DNA of 32,478 nt from Agromyces luteolus (GCF_009729855.1 NZ_WODA01000010.1:1-32478); one strand, 5' to 3'. Numbered from the stretch's first letter, positions 23,954 through 30,952 are shown. Translations and numbers: made by a program. Notes: generated by a model from the letters alone, not told the origin.

Positions 23954-25026
23954 GCGAGGGTCACATGAGCGAGCTCACGCACCTCGACGACGACGGCCGC
24001 GCACGCATGGTCGACGTCGGCGGCAAGCCCGTGACACGCCGCGTCGCCATCGCCGAGGGGCGGCTCGACACGACGGCCGAGGTCGTCGCGCTCGTCCGGT
24101 CGGACGGGCTGAAGAAGGCCGACGTGCTGCCCACCGCGCGCATCGCCGGCATCTCGGCGGCCAAGCGCACGAGCGAGCTGATCCCGCTCGCGCACATCGT
24201 GCCGCTCGACGCCGTGTCGATCGACTTCGGCTTCGAGGAGTCCGCCGTCACGATCCGGGCGACCGCGACGACCACCGGCCGTACCGGGGTCGAGATGGAG
24301 GCCCTGACGGCGGTCGCGGTCGCGGGCCTCACGCTGCACGACATGGTCAAGGCCGTCGACCCGGCGGCGCAGCTCGGCGGCATCCGTCTCGTCGAGAAGC
24401 GCGGCGGCAAGCGCGGCGTGTGGCGGGCGGATGACGCGGCGTCGCCCGAGACGCCGGCGACGGATGCCGCGGGCACGCGGAGGGCGATCGTGCTCGTCGC
24501 CTCGACCCGCGCCGCCGCCGGCACCGCCGACGACACGACGGGTCCGGTGATCGTCGGATGGCTCGGCTCGCGCGGCTTCGACGCGGCCGCGCCGCGCGTG
24601 GTCGCGGACGCCGACATCGCGGACGCGCTCCGCTCCGCCGTCGACGAGCAGCCGGCCGTGATCCTCACCACGGGCGGCACGGGCGTGAGCCCGACCGACC
24701 GCACGCCCGAGGCGACGCACGCCGTGCTCGATCGCGAGCTGCCCGGCGTCGCCGAGGCGATCCGCACCGCGGGTCGCTCCGCGACCCCGACCGCCGCACT
24801 GAGCCGGGCGCTCGCTGGCGTCGCCGGCCGCACGGTCGTCGTGAACCTCCCCGGTTCGCGCGGCGGCGTCGCCGACGGGCTCGCGGTGCTCGACGAGCTG
24901 CTGCCGCACCTCGTCGACCAGGTCGCCGGCGGCGACCACGCCGGGCGGCCGATCGCGGGCGCCGTGGGCGACGAGCCCGTCGGGGAGTCCGAGCGCATGG
25001 AGCACGGGGGAGCGCCGCATGCCTGA
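23950..25026 (+). CDS. moaCB: MoaC-Mog fusion: cPMP synthase and molybdopterin adenylyltransferase
   Basis: A 358-aa bifunctional protein. Residues about 8-155 are MoaC (second step of cPMP synthesis): MVDVGGKPVTRR, KKADVLPTARIAGISAAKRT (in part), the catalytic His82 in LIPLAHIVPLD, GVEMEALTAV (Glu117) and LTLHDMVKAVD (Asp131, Lys134). A ~20-residue linker leads to a MoaB/MogA domain (about 178-330), which adenylates molybdopterin: TTGGTGVSPTDRTPEAT (241-256) and NLPGSRGGVADGLAVL. The fusion occurs in other actinobacteria. The ATG at 23950 overlaps the moeA stop (ATGA); an in-frame ATG at 23965 is an alternative. It overlaps moaE by 8 bp. Confidence 0.94.
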   Translation: MSEGHMSELTHLDDDGRARMVDVGGKPVTRRVAIAEGRLDTTAEVVALVRSDGLKKADVLPTARIAGISAAKRTSELIPLAHIVPLDAVSIDFGFEESAVTIRATATTTGRTGVEMEALTAVAVAGLTLHDMVKAVDPAAQLGGIRLVEKRGGKRGVWRADDAASPETPATDAAGTRRAIVLVASTRAAAGTADDTTGPVIVGWLGSRGFDAAAPRVVADADIADALRSAVDEQPAVILTTGGTGVSPTDRTPEATHAVLDRELPGVAEAIRTAGRSATPTAALSRALAGVAGRTVVVNLPGSRGGVADGLAVLDELLPHLVDQVAGGDHAGRPIAGAVGDEPVGESERMEHGGAPHA

Positions 25027-25462
25027 GCCCGACCGCCCGTCCGGTGCGGATCCGGAGGTCTACGCCCTGGTCACCGACGCACCCATCGACCGTGCCGCGG
25101 TCGAGTCGTTCGTCCTCTCCAGGCGCGACGGCGCGCTCGTGACGTTCGAGGGCGTGATCCGCGACCACGACCACGGCGAGACCGTGTCGGCCCTCGACTA
25201 CTCCGCGCACCCCGACGCCGAGCGGTTCCTGCGCGAGACCTGCGCCGAGGTCGCCCGAGAGACCGGCCTCGCCGTCGCGGCGGCCCACCGCGTCGGCGCG
25301 CTCGGGATCGGCGACGTCGCCCTCGTGGCATCCGTCGCCGCCCCGCACCGCGCCGCGGCGTTCGCGGCGTGCGCGCTGCTCGTCGACCGCATCAAGGAGC
25401 GCACCCCGATCTGGAAGCGCCAGCACCTCGCGGGCGGCGCGACGGAGTGGGTGAACCTCTGA
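25019..25462 (+). CDS. moaE: MoaE, catalytic subunit of molybdopterin synthase
   Basis: A 147-aa subunit that, with thiocarboxylated MoaD, puts two sulfurs into cPMP. The essential lysines are visible in RIKERTPIWKRQ (Lys126 and Lys133), as are FEGVIRDHDHGETVSALDYSAH (in part) and AAAHRVGALGIGDVAL. It closes the moeB-moeA-moaCB-moaE operon, with its start inside the end of moaCB. Its partner MoaD is on the other strand, converging with 30 bp between. Confidence 0.95.
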   Translation: MPEPDRPSGADPEVYALVTDAPIDRAAVESFVLSRRDGALVTFEGVIRDHDHGETVSALDYSAHPDAERFLRETCAEVARETGLAVAAAHRVGALGIGDVALVASVAAPHRAAAFAACALLVDRIKERTPIWKRQHLAGGATEWVNL

Positions 25463-25492
25463 CGCGTCGCGTTCCCGCCTGACGGTCTCGGC

Positions 25493-25771
25493 TCAGCCGC
25501 CGGCGAACGGCGGCAGCACATCGACCTGCGCGCCGATGCGGGCGGCCGGGTCGCGACGCACGACGCCGTCGACGAGGAACGAGCCGTTCGCGACCACGCG
25601 GGCCATCGGTGCGCCGTACCGGTCGACGAGCAGGTCGCGGAGCGCACCGACCGTGGCCGCGTCGCCCGCGAGCTCGAGGCGCTCCTCCTCGACCCCCGCG
25701 GCCTCGGCGGCCGCCGCGAAGTAGCGCACGAGCACCGTGTGCACGGTCGTCGGGCTCAGCGTCTCAGCCAC
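25493..25771 (-). CDS. moaD: MoaD, sulfur carrier of molybdopterin synthase
   Basis: A 92-aa ubiquitin-fold protein. It begins with the beta strand [15 protein letters not shown], has [13 protein letters not shown] in the helix, [21 protein letters not shown] near the end (in part) and the obligatory C-terminal GlyGly (FAGG), which MoeB adenylates and a sulfur source thiocarboxylates. The GTG at 25771 lies within the end of moaA (8-bp overlap), so the two are co-translated. Confidence 0.92.
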   Translation of the reverse strand: MAETLSPTTVHTVLVRYFAAAAEAAGVEEERLELAGDAATVGALRDLLVDRYGAPMARVVANGSFLVDGVVRRDPAARIGAQVDVLPPFAGG

Positions 25772-26831
25772 CGATGCCTCCCATCGTCCGGACCGGGCGG
25801 ACGAAGTCGACGTCGTCGATCCCGTGCCCGGCCTTCTTCGCCCACATCGCCGCGCGCCACACGCCGGCGATCTCGTCGTCGCCCGCGCCCGCGCGGAGCA
25901 GGCCGCGCAGGTCGGTCTCGTCGTCGCCGAACAGGCACGAGCGCACCGAGCCCTCCGCCGTGAGCCGAGTGCGGTCGCACGCGCCGCAGAACGGACGCGT
26001 CACCGACGCGATGATCCCGACCGTCGCCGGACCGCCGTCGACGAGCCACTCCTCGGCGGGCGCCGCCGGGTCCTCGCGTCCGACGGGCGTCAGCGCGAAG
26101 CGCGCGCCGAGGACGGCGAGCAGTTCATCGGCGTCGACCATGTGCTCGCGGCGCCACGCCTCGTCGGCGTCGAGCGGCATCTGCTCGATGAAGCGGAGAC
26201 GGCACCCGTGCTCGATCGCCCAGGCGAGCAGCTCGGGCGCATCGTGCAGGGTCTGCCGCATGAGGACGGCATTGACCTTCAGCGGCCCGAGGCCGGCGCG
26301 GTGCGCGCCCGCGATCCCGGCCAGCACGGCCGGGAGGCGGTCGCGTCGGGTCAGCCGGGCGAAGTGCTCGCGGTCGAGCGTGTCGAGCGAGACGTTCACG
26401 CGCGTGAGCCCCGCATCGCGGAGCGCCTCCGCGCGCTTGTCGAGGCCGATGCCGTTCGTCGTGAGCGCGAGCGGCGTGCCGGGTGCCGCCTCGGCGCTGC
26501 GGCGGACGATCTCGACGAGGTCGCCCCGAGTGAGCGGCTCGCCGCCGGTGAAGCGCACCTCGCGGACGCCGAGGTCGCGCACCGCGATGCCGACGAGCCG
26601 GCCGATCTCGTCGGCGGAGAGCAGCTCGTCGCGCGGGATGACGGGAAGGCCCTCGGCCGGCATGCAGTACGTGCAGCGCAGCGAGCAGGCCGAGGTGATC
26701 GAGATCCGCAGGTCGTGCGCGACCCGCCCGAAGCGATCGACGAGCCCCGGGACATCCGGCCTGCCCTCCGTCGACGGCACGTCGGAGCCGCCCCGGCGGA
26801 CGGCCGGGATGCCGAGCGCGATGGCAGCCAT
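25764..26831 (-). CDS. moaA: MoaA, GTP 3',8-cyclase (radical SAM)
   Basis: A complete 355-aa enzyme for the first step of Moco synthesis. The radical-SAM cluster is CSLRCTYC (Cys49, 53, 56); FTGGEPL lies at 94-100; the second [4Fe-4S] uses Cys282, Cys285 and Cys299 ([10 protein letters not shown]...RSCLF). The C-terminus ends GGIGG, keeping the functionally important terminal GlyGly. A TAGGGT -10 ends exactly 6 nt before the ATG at 26831, so the transcript is probably leaderless. It is divergent from the sulfite-oxidase-fold gene and forms an operon with moaD. Confidence 0.96.
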   Translation of the reverse strand: MAAIALGIPAVRRGGSDVPSTEGRPDVPGLVDRFGRVAHDLRISITSACSLRCTYCMPAEGLPVIPRDELLSADEIGRLVGIAVRDLGVREVRFTGGEPLTRGDLVEIVRRSAEAAPGTPLALTTNGIGLDKRAEALRDAGLTRVNVSLDTLDREHFARLTRRDRLPAVLAGIAGAHRAGLGPLKVNAVLMRQTLHDAPELLAWAIEHGCRLRFIEQMPLDADEAWRREHMVDADELLAVLGARFALTPVGREDPAAPAEEWLVDGGPATVGIIASVTRPFCGACDRTRLTAEGSVRSCLFGDDETDLRGLLRAGAGDDEIAGVWRAAMWAKKAGHGIDDVDFVRPVRTMGGIGG

Positions 26832-26837
26832 GAACCA

Positions 26838-26843
26838 ACCCTA
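26838..26843 (-). promoter_or_regulatory. -10 (TAGGGT) of moaA
   Basis: Six nt separate it from the ATG at 26831; probable leaderless transcript. Confidence 0.55.
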
Positions 26844-26906
26844 CGCATCGGATCGGCCGGCGGGACCGGTGGGACGTTTCGTGAAGGTGACGAGATGGCG
26901 TACCCG

Positions 26907-26935
26907 GTGACATCCGCCCCTCGCCTCACTATCGT
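26907..26935 (+). promoter_or_regulatory. Promoter of the Mo oxidoreductase operon (GTGACA-17-TATCGT)
   Basis: The -35 matches TTGACA at five positions and is 17 nt from TATCGT. Transcription would begin near 26942, leaving a GGGAGG ribosome site at about 26945-26950 and the ATG at 26958: a leadered promoter, unlike its neighbours. Confidence 0.6.
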
Positions 26936-26957
26936 GAGACCGTCGGGAGGGGGCGCC

Positions 26958-27551
26958 ATGTCGTTCATCACCAGGGGATTCACGGGCCGGGGCCGCGAGC
27001 GTGACGACCGGTTGCCGCCGGGACAGACGCTCGTCGGCGACTTCCCGGTGCTGTCGGCCGGTCCGACGCCCGACATCGACACGGCCGACTGGGAGTTCAC
27101 GATCCGCACCGAGTCGGGTGCGCAGCACTCGTGGAACTGGGACCAGCTGATGGCCCTGCCGATCGAGGACGTCACGACCGACATCCACTGCGTCACGCAC
27201 TGGTCGAAGCTCGGCACCGGATGGCGCGGGGTCGCCCTCGACACCCTGTTCGAGGGCGTCGACACCGACTACGCGTACACGATGGCGCACAGCTACGGCG
27301 GGTACACGACGAACGTGCCGCTCGACGACCTGCTCGACGGGAAGGCGTGGATCGCGTTCGAGTTCGACGGCGAACCGCTCGACCCCGAGCACGGCGGCCC
27401 GGCCCGGCTGCTCGTCCCGCACCTCTACTTCTGGAAGAGCGCGAAGTGGGTGCGCGGCCTCGTGATGATGGAGGACGACGAGCCGGGGTTCTGGGAGCAG
27501 AACGGGTACCACCTGCGGGGCGACCCGTGGAAGGAGGAGCGGTACTGGTGA
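26958..27551 (+). CDS. Cytosolic sulfite-oxidase-fold molybdopterin oxidoreductase
   Basis: A 197-aa protein of the sulfite oxidase/YedY molybdenum domain. The Mo-ligating Cys78 sits in TDIHCVTHWSKLG; GWRGVALDTLF, HSYGGYTTNVPLDDLL and LLVPHLYFWKSAKWVRGL are typical of the compact bacterial branch. Unlike MsrP (YedY) it has no Tat signal or membrane segment, so it is cytosolic; it also lacks heme and dimerisation domains. The ATG at 26958 was chosen over 26895 because a GTGACA-17-TATCGT promoter and a GGAGG site lie between them. It is coupled by 4 bp to an FAD reductase gene, then to a DUF6510 gene. The substrate is unknown; S- or N-oxide reduction is an inference. Confidence 0.9.
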   Translation: MSFITRGFTGRGRERDDRLPPGQTLVGDFPVLSAGPTPDIDTADWEFTIRTESGAQHSWNWDQLMALPIEDVTTDIHCVTHWSKLGTGWRGVALDTLFEGVDTDYAYTMAHSYGGYTTNVPLDDLLDGKAWIAFEFDGEPLDPEHGGPARLLVPHLYFWKSAKWVRGLVMMEDDEPGFWEQNGYHLRGDPWKEERYW

Positions 27552-28324
27552 GCGACTCGCCCACCGTGCCGACGACGGCGACCGTGCCGCGTGCGGGCTG
27601 GCATGTCGCGACCGTCGCCCGCACCAGCCGCGAGACGCCGAGCGCCGCCCGGCTCGAACTCGACGTCGACGGATGGCCCGGCAACGCCGCCGGGCAGCAC
27701 CTCGACGTGCGGCTGACCGCCGAGGACGGCTACACGGCGACGCGGTCGTACTCGATCGCCTCATCGGGGGACGGCTCGCGGGTCGTGCTCGCGGTCGACG
27801 AGCTGCCCGACGGGGAGGTGTCGCCATTCCTCGTGGAGGCGGTGCGCGCCGGGGACATGCTCGAGGTGCACGGGCCGCTCGGCGCGTTCTTCGTGTGGCG
27901 GCCGGAGACGAACGGCGGCGCTGCGCGCCCGGTGCAGCTCATCGCCGGCGGCTCCGGCGTGGTACCCCTGTTCGCGATGGCGCAGGCGCACGCGGATGCC
28001 GACGATCCGACGCCGTTCCGCCTGCTCTACGCCGTGCGCACGCCCGACGACGTCTACTTCGCCGACGAACTCGCCGCGCTCGCGGCGGCGCGCGCGCCGT
28101 TCCGGCTCGATCTCGTGTACTCGAGGCGTGCGCCCGACGGATGGCCGACGCCGCCCGGACGGATCACGCGCGGGCAGCTCGAGGCGGCCGCGATCCCGGC
28201 CGCCGATCGACCCGTCGTGTTCGTCTGCGGCTCGACCGGCTTCGTCGAGCAGGTCGCCTCATGGCTCATCGAACTCGGGCACGACCCCCGAGACATCCGC
28301 ACCGAGCGATTCGGAGGCACCTGA
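27548..28324 (+). CDS. FAD/NAD(P)H-binding ferredoxin-reductase-type protein
   Basis: A 258-aa electron-transfer flavoprotein. The FAD-binding beta barrel carries RSYSI (66-70) and GPLGAFFVW; the NAD(P)H domain has IAGGSGVVPL (132-141), LLYAVRTPDDVYF, VCGSTGFVEQVASWL (in part) and a C-terminal ERFGGT. There is no 2Fe-2S domain, so it must hand electrons to another protein. The GTG at 27548 overlaps the Mo enzyme stop (GTGA) and its stop overlaps DUF6510 (TGATG). The tight coupling strongly suggests it is the reductase of the adjacent Mo enzyme. Confidence 0.9.
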   Translation: MSDSPTVPTTATVPRAGWHVATVARTSRETPSAARLELDVDGWPGNAAGQHLDVRLTAEDGYTATRSYSIASSGDGSRVVLAVDELPDGEVSPFLVEAVRAGDMLEVHGPLGAFFVWRPETNGGAARPVQLIAGGSGVVPLFAMAQAHADADDPTPFRLLYAVRTPDDVYFADELAALAAARAPFRLDLVYSRRAPDGWPTPPGRITRGQLEAAAIPAADRPVVFVCGSTGFVEQVASWLIELGHDPRDIRTERFGGT

Positions 28325-28581
28325 TGACCGGCCACGTCGACGGCAACGCGATCGCCGGACCGCTCGCCGACTTCTTCTCGTTCGACATCACGACCGCGAC
28401 CGGGCGATGCCGGGCGTGCGGAACGGTCGCCGAACTCGCCCGCGCGATGGTCTACATGAGCGGCGCCGGCACGGTCGTGCGGTGCTCGACGTGCGACCAC
28501 GTGCTCGCGGTGCTCGTCGACACCGGCGAACGGGCCTGGATCGACTTCGGCGGCGTGACCGCGATCGAGGTGCGGCGCTAG
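28324..28581 (+). CDS. DUF6510 four-cysteine protein, third gene of the Mo oxidoreductase module
   Basis: An 85-aa protein fitting the DUF6510 family. Cys29-x2-Cys32 and Cys54-x2-Cys57 (RCRACG ... RCSTCDHV) form a zinc-ribbon or rubredoxin-like metal site, with beta strands around each pair. It overlaps the FAD reductase by one base (TGATG). Electron relay between flavin and molybdenum, or a structural zinc role in complex assembly, are both possible; neither is shown by the sequence. The last 20 bp of the gene are imperfectly duplicated directly after the stop. Confidence 0.83.
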   Translation: MTGHVDGNAIAGPLADFFSFDITTATGRCRACGTVAELARAMVYMSGAGTVVRCSTCDHVLAVLVDTGERAWIDFGGVTAIEVRR

Positions 28582-28600
28582 CGATCGAGGTGAGGCGCCG
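28561..28600 (+). repeat. Imperfect 20-bp tandem duplication at the DUF6510 stop
   Basis: The unit GCGATCGAGGTG-x-GGCGC occurs twice back to back, 17 of 20 bases identical; the first copy ends in the stop codon. Confidence 0.8.
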
Positions 28601-28618
28601 GCGACCGTCTCCCTCGAC

Positions 28619-28888
28619 CTACCAGACGATCCCGCCGCCGATCGAGATGCCGCCCCACGTGAGCGCGATGAAGATCGCGGCGAACACGACGGGCGCGATG
28701 CCCTTGCCGCTGCGCGCGAGCCCCTTGAAGAGGGCGATCACGGCGAGGATCGCGGCGACGATCGAGAGGCCGCCGCCGAGGATCAGCCCGATGAACAAGG
28801 GGATGGGCATGAGCAGGAGGCCGGCCAACGCGATCCAGAACGCGGCCCACGCCGCCGGATTGGAGCGGACTTCGACAGAGGAGGACAT
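28619..28888 (-). CDS. Small three-helix membrane protein
   Basis: An 89-aa protein with three hydrophobic segments (about residues 13-32, 34-54 and 65-86) and a short basic loop GLARSGKG between the second and third. It resembles DUF4190-type small actinobacterial membrane proteins, with no functional motif. The ATG at 28888 is preceded by GATAAT ending 5 nt upstream, a probable leaderless promoter; the GGAGG immediately before ATG is too close to serve as a ribosome site. It lies directly downstream of the TetR remnant on the same strand. Confidence 0.75.
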   Translation of the reverse strand: MSSSVEVRSNPAAWAAFWIALAGLLLMPIPLFIGLILGGGLSIVAAILAVIALFKGLARSGKGIAPVVFAAIFIALTWGGISIGGGIVW

Positions 28889-28893
28889 CCTCC

Positions 28894-28899
28894 ATTATC
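28894..28899 (-). promoter_or_regulatory. -10 (GATAAT) of the small membrane protein gene
   Basis: Five nt separate it from the ATG at 28888. Confidence 0.4.
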
Positions 28900-29096
28900 T
28901 CGTTCCCGCAGCCCGACGGCCGCAGCACGATGAGACCCGCGCTGCGAGCGCTACCGCTCGCCGTCTCATCGCCGACTGCCAGTCGGTCCCTTCGCGGGGC
29001 AGCTCGATCTCGTCGAACGCGACGTCGACCATCGCGTCCCAGCAACTCCTCCGTGTTCGCCGCGTAGTGGTAGACGCACCAGTTCCCTCATCGGCC
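28895..29096 (-). pseudogene. TetR/AcrR-family regulator remnant with frameshifts
   Basis: Two frames together spell a TetR-like stretch. From 29087 down to 29040 one frame reads GNWCVYHYAANTEELL, matching the end of a TetR helix-turn-helix (usual form SLYHYVANKEELLD). Removing one G from the GGG at 29038-29040 restores the reading into DAMVDVAFDEIELP and TDWQSAMRRRAVAL, exactly the segment that follows in this TetR class. Upstream, an MREL fragment at 29091-29080 is in a third frame. The stop TAA is at 28895-28897. About 65 of the expected ~200 residues remain. It is therefore a decayed gene; one of the frameshifts alone could be a sequencing error, but not the missing ends. Confidence 0.65.
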
Positions 29097-29102
29097 GGCT
29101 CG

Positions 29103-29111
29103 GAGGGATCG
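29103..29111 (-). repeat. CGATCCCTC motif, inverted copy, beside the resolvase 3' end
   Basis: GAGGGATCG on the plus strand, 31 bp beyond the resolvase stop. It belongs to a set of recurring motifs at module ends. Confidence 0.35.
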
Positions 29112-29141
29112 GCCTCGAGGCGCCCGCACTGAAAGGACTCG

Positions 29142-29717
29142 TCAGGCGTCGTTCCGGTGAATCGTGCGGTACTCCGTCGAACGCGACACCTTGAAGATCT
29201 GGCTGAGCTCGACGATGGTGTGGGTGCCGCCGCGGTGCACCTGGACGAGCAGCGCCTGCTGCGCCGCCGACAGCTTCGGTACGCGCCCGTGCAGCCGACC
29301 CTTCGCCCGAGCGAGCTGCATTCCTTCGCGGGTGCGGGCGCGGATGAGGTCGGACTCGAACTCCGCCACCATCGCGAGCACGTTGAACAGGAGCCGTCCG
29401 ACGGGGTCGTTCGGGTCGTGGAGGGACCCTCCGACGTTGAGCTTGACGTTCTTCGCCGTGAGTTCGTCGACGATGTCGCGCGCGTCGCGAAGCGATCGAG
29501 CGAGCCGGTCGAGCTTCGTGACGACGAACGTGTCGCCGTCCCGGCATGCCGCCATGGCCAGCCGGAGCCCCGGCCGATCGCGGTTCCTTCCGGTCTGCCC
29601 CTGATCGGTGTAGATGCGGTCGGGCGTCACGCCGAGTCGTTCGAGCGCCGCTCGCTGCATCGTCAGGTCCTGATCGTGTGTGGACACGCGCGCGTATCCG
29701 ATGAGCATCTCGTTCAT
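29142..29717 (-). CDS. Serine site-specific recombinase (resolvase/invertase family)
   Basis: A 191-aa (189 if the ATG at 29708 is used) small serine recombinase. The catalytic Ser is in IGYARVST near residue 12; YTDQGQTGRNRDRPGL, VTKLDRLARSLRDA and LLFNVLAMVAEFESDLIRARTREGM (in part) are all family motifs; the C-terminal HTH is TIVELSQIFKVSRSTEYRTI (in part). Complete, so probably active in resolving or inverting DNA. No transposase accompanies it. It marks the boundary where base composition changes and toxin-antitoxin genes begin, so it is likely a piece of a mobile element. Confidence 0.92.
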   Translation of the reverse strand: MNEMLIGYARVSTHDQDLTMQRAALERLGVTPDRIYTDQGQTGRNRDRPGLRLAMAACRDGDTFVVTKLDRLARSLRDARDIVDELTAKNVKLNVGGSLHDPNDPVGRLLFNVLAMVAEFESDLIRARTREGMQLARAKGRLHGRVPKLSAAQQALLVQVHRGGTHTIVELSQIFKVSRSTEYRTIHRNDA

Positions 29718-29835
29718 CTCGGCAGCGTGCGCGCCGATCGAGTCAGCGGCAAGCCTCGGCTGGCGCCGACGCCACCGACAGCACGGCTGGCGGCGCGCTT
29801 CGACGTGCTCCTGTCGTCGACGCATCAGCGATCCG

Positions 29836-30336
29836 TCAGCGGGCTGACTCAGCGGCACCATTCGCGCGAACCTTTGGCGCTTCCGCGGCCAGGGCTCGTA
29901 TCTCGGTCCACCAGATGAGCGCGGCGGCCGCAGCTCCTGAGATGAGTGAAGCCAAGACGGCGAAGATCAGGTACACAGAGAACCAGGCACCGCCTTCGGT
30001 GGTGAGGATGGCGTTGATCGTGGTCAACGCGGTCCAGCCGACCAGCGCGCCGGCCGCTGCGCCGAGCGCGCCGATCCATGCGCGGGCGCCGGACGTACGC
30101 CGAAGCCTGCGGTCTTTGAGGGCGAGCGCGGCCGCAGCGCCGATGATTGCGGGAACTGAGGTGAGCGCACCAATCACCGTCCCTGTCGCGGCCATCGAGG
30201 CGAATGCGCTCCAGCCTCCTTGTTCCCGGTAGTCGGGATTGCCGCCCAGATAGAGGGCGAGGGCGAGGAGCATTCCGATCAGCGCGGCCGCCGGGACGGA
30301 CGTGATGACTATCCAGCGGTACCTTCGCCACAGCAC
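29836..30336 (-). CDS. Four-helix membrane protein of unknown function
   Basis: A 166-aa protein with four hydrophobic segments (about residues 8-30, 45-73, 86-110 and 118-143), a basic N-terminus (LWRRYRW), a basic cytoplasmic loop (LKDRRLRRTSGARAW, in part) and a charged tail. No family is recognised. The GTG at 30336 follows TAGGGT by exactly 6 nt, a probable leaderless promoter. It sits between the resolvase and a toxin-antitoxin pair, so may be cargo of the same element. Confidence 0.7.
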   Translation of the reverse strand: MLWRRYRWIVITSVPAAALIGMLLALALYLGGNPDYREQGGWSAFASMAATGTVIGALTSVPAIIGAAAALALKDRRLRRTSGARAWIGALGAAAGALVGWTALTTINAILTTEGGAWFSVYLIFAVLASLISGAAAAALIWWTEIRALAAEAPKVRANGAAESAR

Positions 30337-30342
30337 GAGCTC

Positions 30343-30348
30343 ACCCTA
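30343..30348 (-). promoter_or_regulatory. -10 (TAGGGT) of the four-helix membrane protein gene
   Basis: Six nt separate it from the GTG at 30336. The same hexamer and spacing occur at moaA. Confidence 0.5.
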
Positions 30349-30386
30349 TTCGGAATGGCTGGGGCGGATCGCCACCGGCGCAAGGA

Positions 30387-30395
30387 CGATCCCTC
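30387..30395 (+). repeat. CGATCCCTC motif beyond the relE stop
   Basis: It lies 20 bp downstream of the toxin stop, between this module and the membrane protein gene. Confidence 0.4.
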
Positions 30396-30414
30396 GGTGC
30401 GCCGCTGCGCCGGG

Positions 30415-30672
30415 TCAGCGGTCGTAGACGTCGCGGCGGTGCCCGAGGGTGACGACGACCACCAAGAGCACGTCGTCTTGGACGGTGTAGATGATTCGGT
30501 AGTTGCCGACGCGCACCCTGAGGCCATCACGGCCCTGGAGCGCCTTCGCCGCCGGCGGGCGCGGATCTTGGCCGAGCAGGGCGATCGCGCCTCGGATGCG
30601 ATCGCGGTCCTGGTGGTCGATGCGTTTGAGCGCTCGGATGGCGGCGGGTCGGAGTTCGATCCGGTAGCTCAC
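30415..30672 (-). CDS. relE: RelE/ParE-family type II toxin
   Basis: An 85-aa toxin of the RelE/ParE superfamily, probably a ribosome-dependent mRNA endonuclease. It begins YRIELRPAAIRALKRID, then ALQGRDGLRVRVGNYRIIYTV (in part) and ends TLGHRRDVYDR. The basic residues and the Tyr of DVYDR fit the catalytic residues of RelE rather than ParE. The GTG at 30672 overlaps the antitoxin stop (GTGA), the usual antitoxin-first order. Confidence 0.93.
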   Translation of the reverse strand: MSYRIELRPAAIRALKRIDHQDRDRIRGAIALLGQDPRPPAAKALQGRDGLRVRVGNYRIIYTVQDDVLLVVVVTLGHRRDVYDR

Positions 30673-30917
30673 TCCCAGCCCAGGTCCTTCTTGACCTGGT
30701 CCCAGGGGATGTTCTCGCCTTCTTCGGCCATCGCTTCATCGAAGGCGGCTGCATCCTCGGCGTCTTCGAGTGCCTCGAGCATGCGTTCGTATCGCTCCGG
30801 GCTCACGACGACCGCGGCGCGCTGGCCGCGCCGTTCGATGAAGACGGCTTCCTGCTGGGATCGGGCGATCACGTCCGACAGGTGGCTGCGGGCGTCTGCG
30901 ACGCTGACACTGGACAT
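30669..30917 (-). CDS. Phd/YefM-family antitoxin
   Basis: An 82-aa antitoxin that neutralises the RelE-type toxin and represses its own operon. The N-terminal Phd/YefM DNA-binding domain reads SVSVADARSHLSDVIARS (in part), EAVFIERRGQRAAVVVSPERYERM (in part); the C-terminal acidic helix (AFDEAMAEEGENIPW) is the toxin-wrapping part. The ATG at 30917 lies 6 nt after a TACAAT -10. TGTACA palindromes, the known core of YefM operators, cover the promoter. Confidence 0.92.
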   Translation of the reverse strand: MSSVSVADARSHLSDVIARSQQEAVFIERRGQRAAVVVSPERYERMLEALEDAEDAAAFDEAMAEEGENIPWDQVKKDLGWE

Positions 30918-30923
30918 GTTGCA

Positions 30924-30952
30924 ATTGTACATCTGTCGTGCCTTTATGTACA
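30924..30952 (-). promoter_or_regulatory. yefM-relE promoter with two TGTACA operators
   Basis: On the minus strand, -35 TGTACA (30952-30947), 17 nt, -10 TACAAT (30929-30924), 6 nt, ATG. TGTACA palindromes at 30947-30952 and 30926-30931 have centres 21 bp apart and cover both promoter boxes. TGTACA is the known core of the E. coli YefM operator. Confidence 0.65.

Noticed and set aside
26895..26957. Earlier ATG at 26895 for the sulfite-oxidase-fold gene
   Set aside because: The extension overlaps a strong -35/-10 pair; the ATG at 26958 has a ribosome site and the family-like start MSFITRGF.
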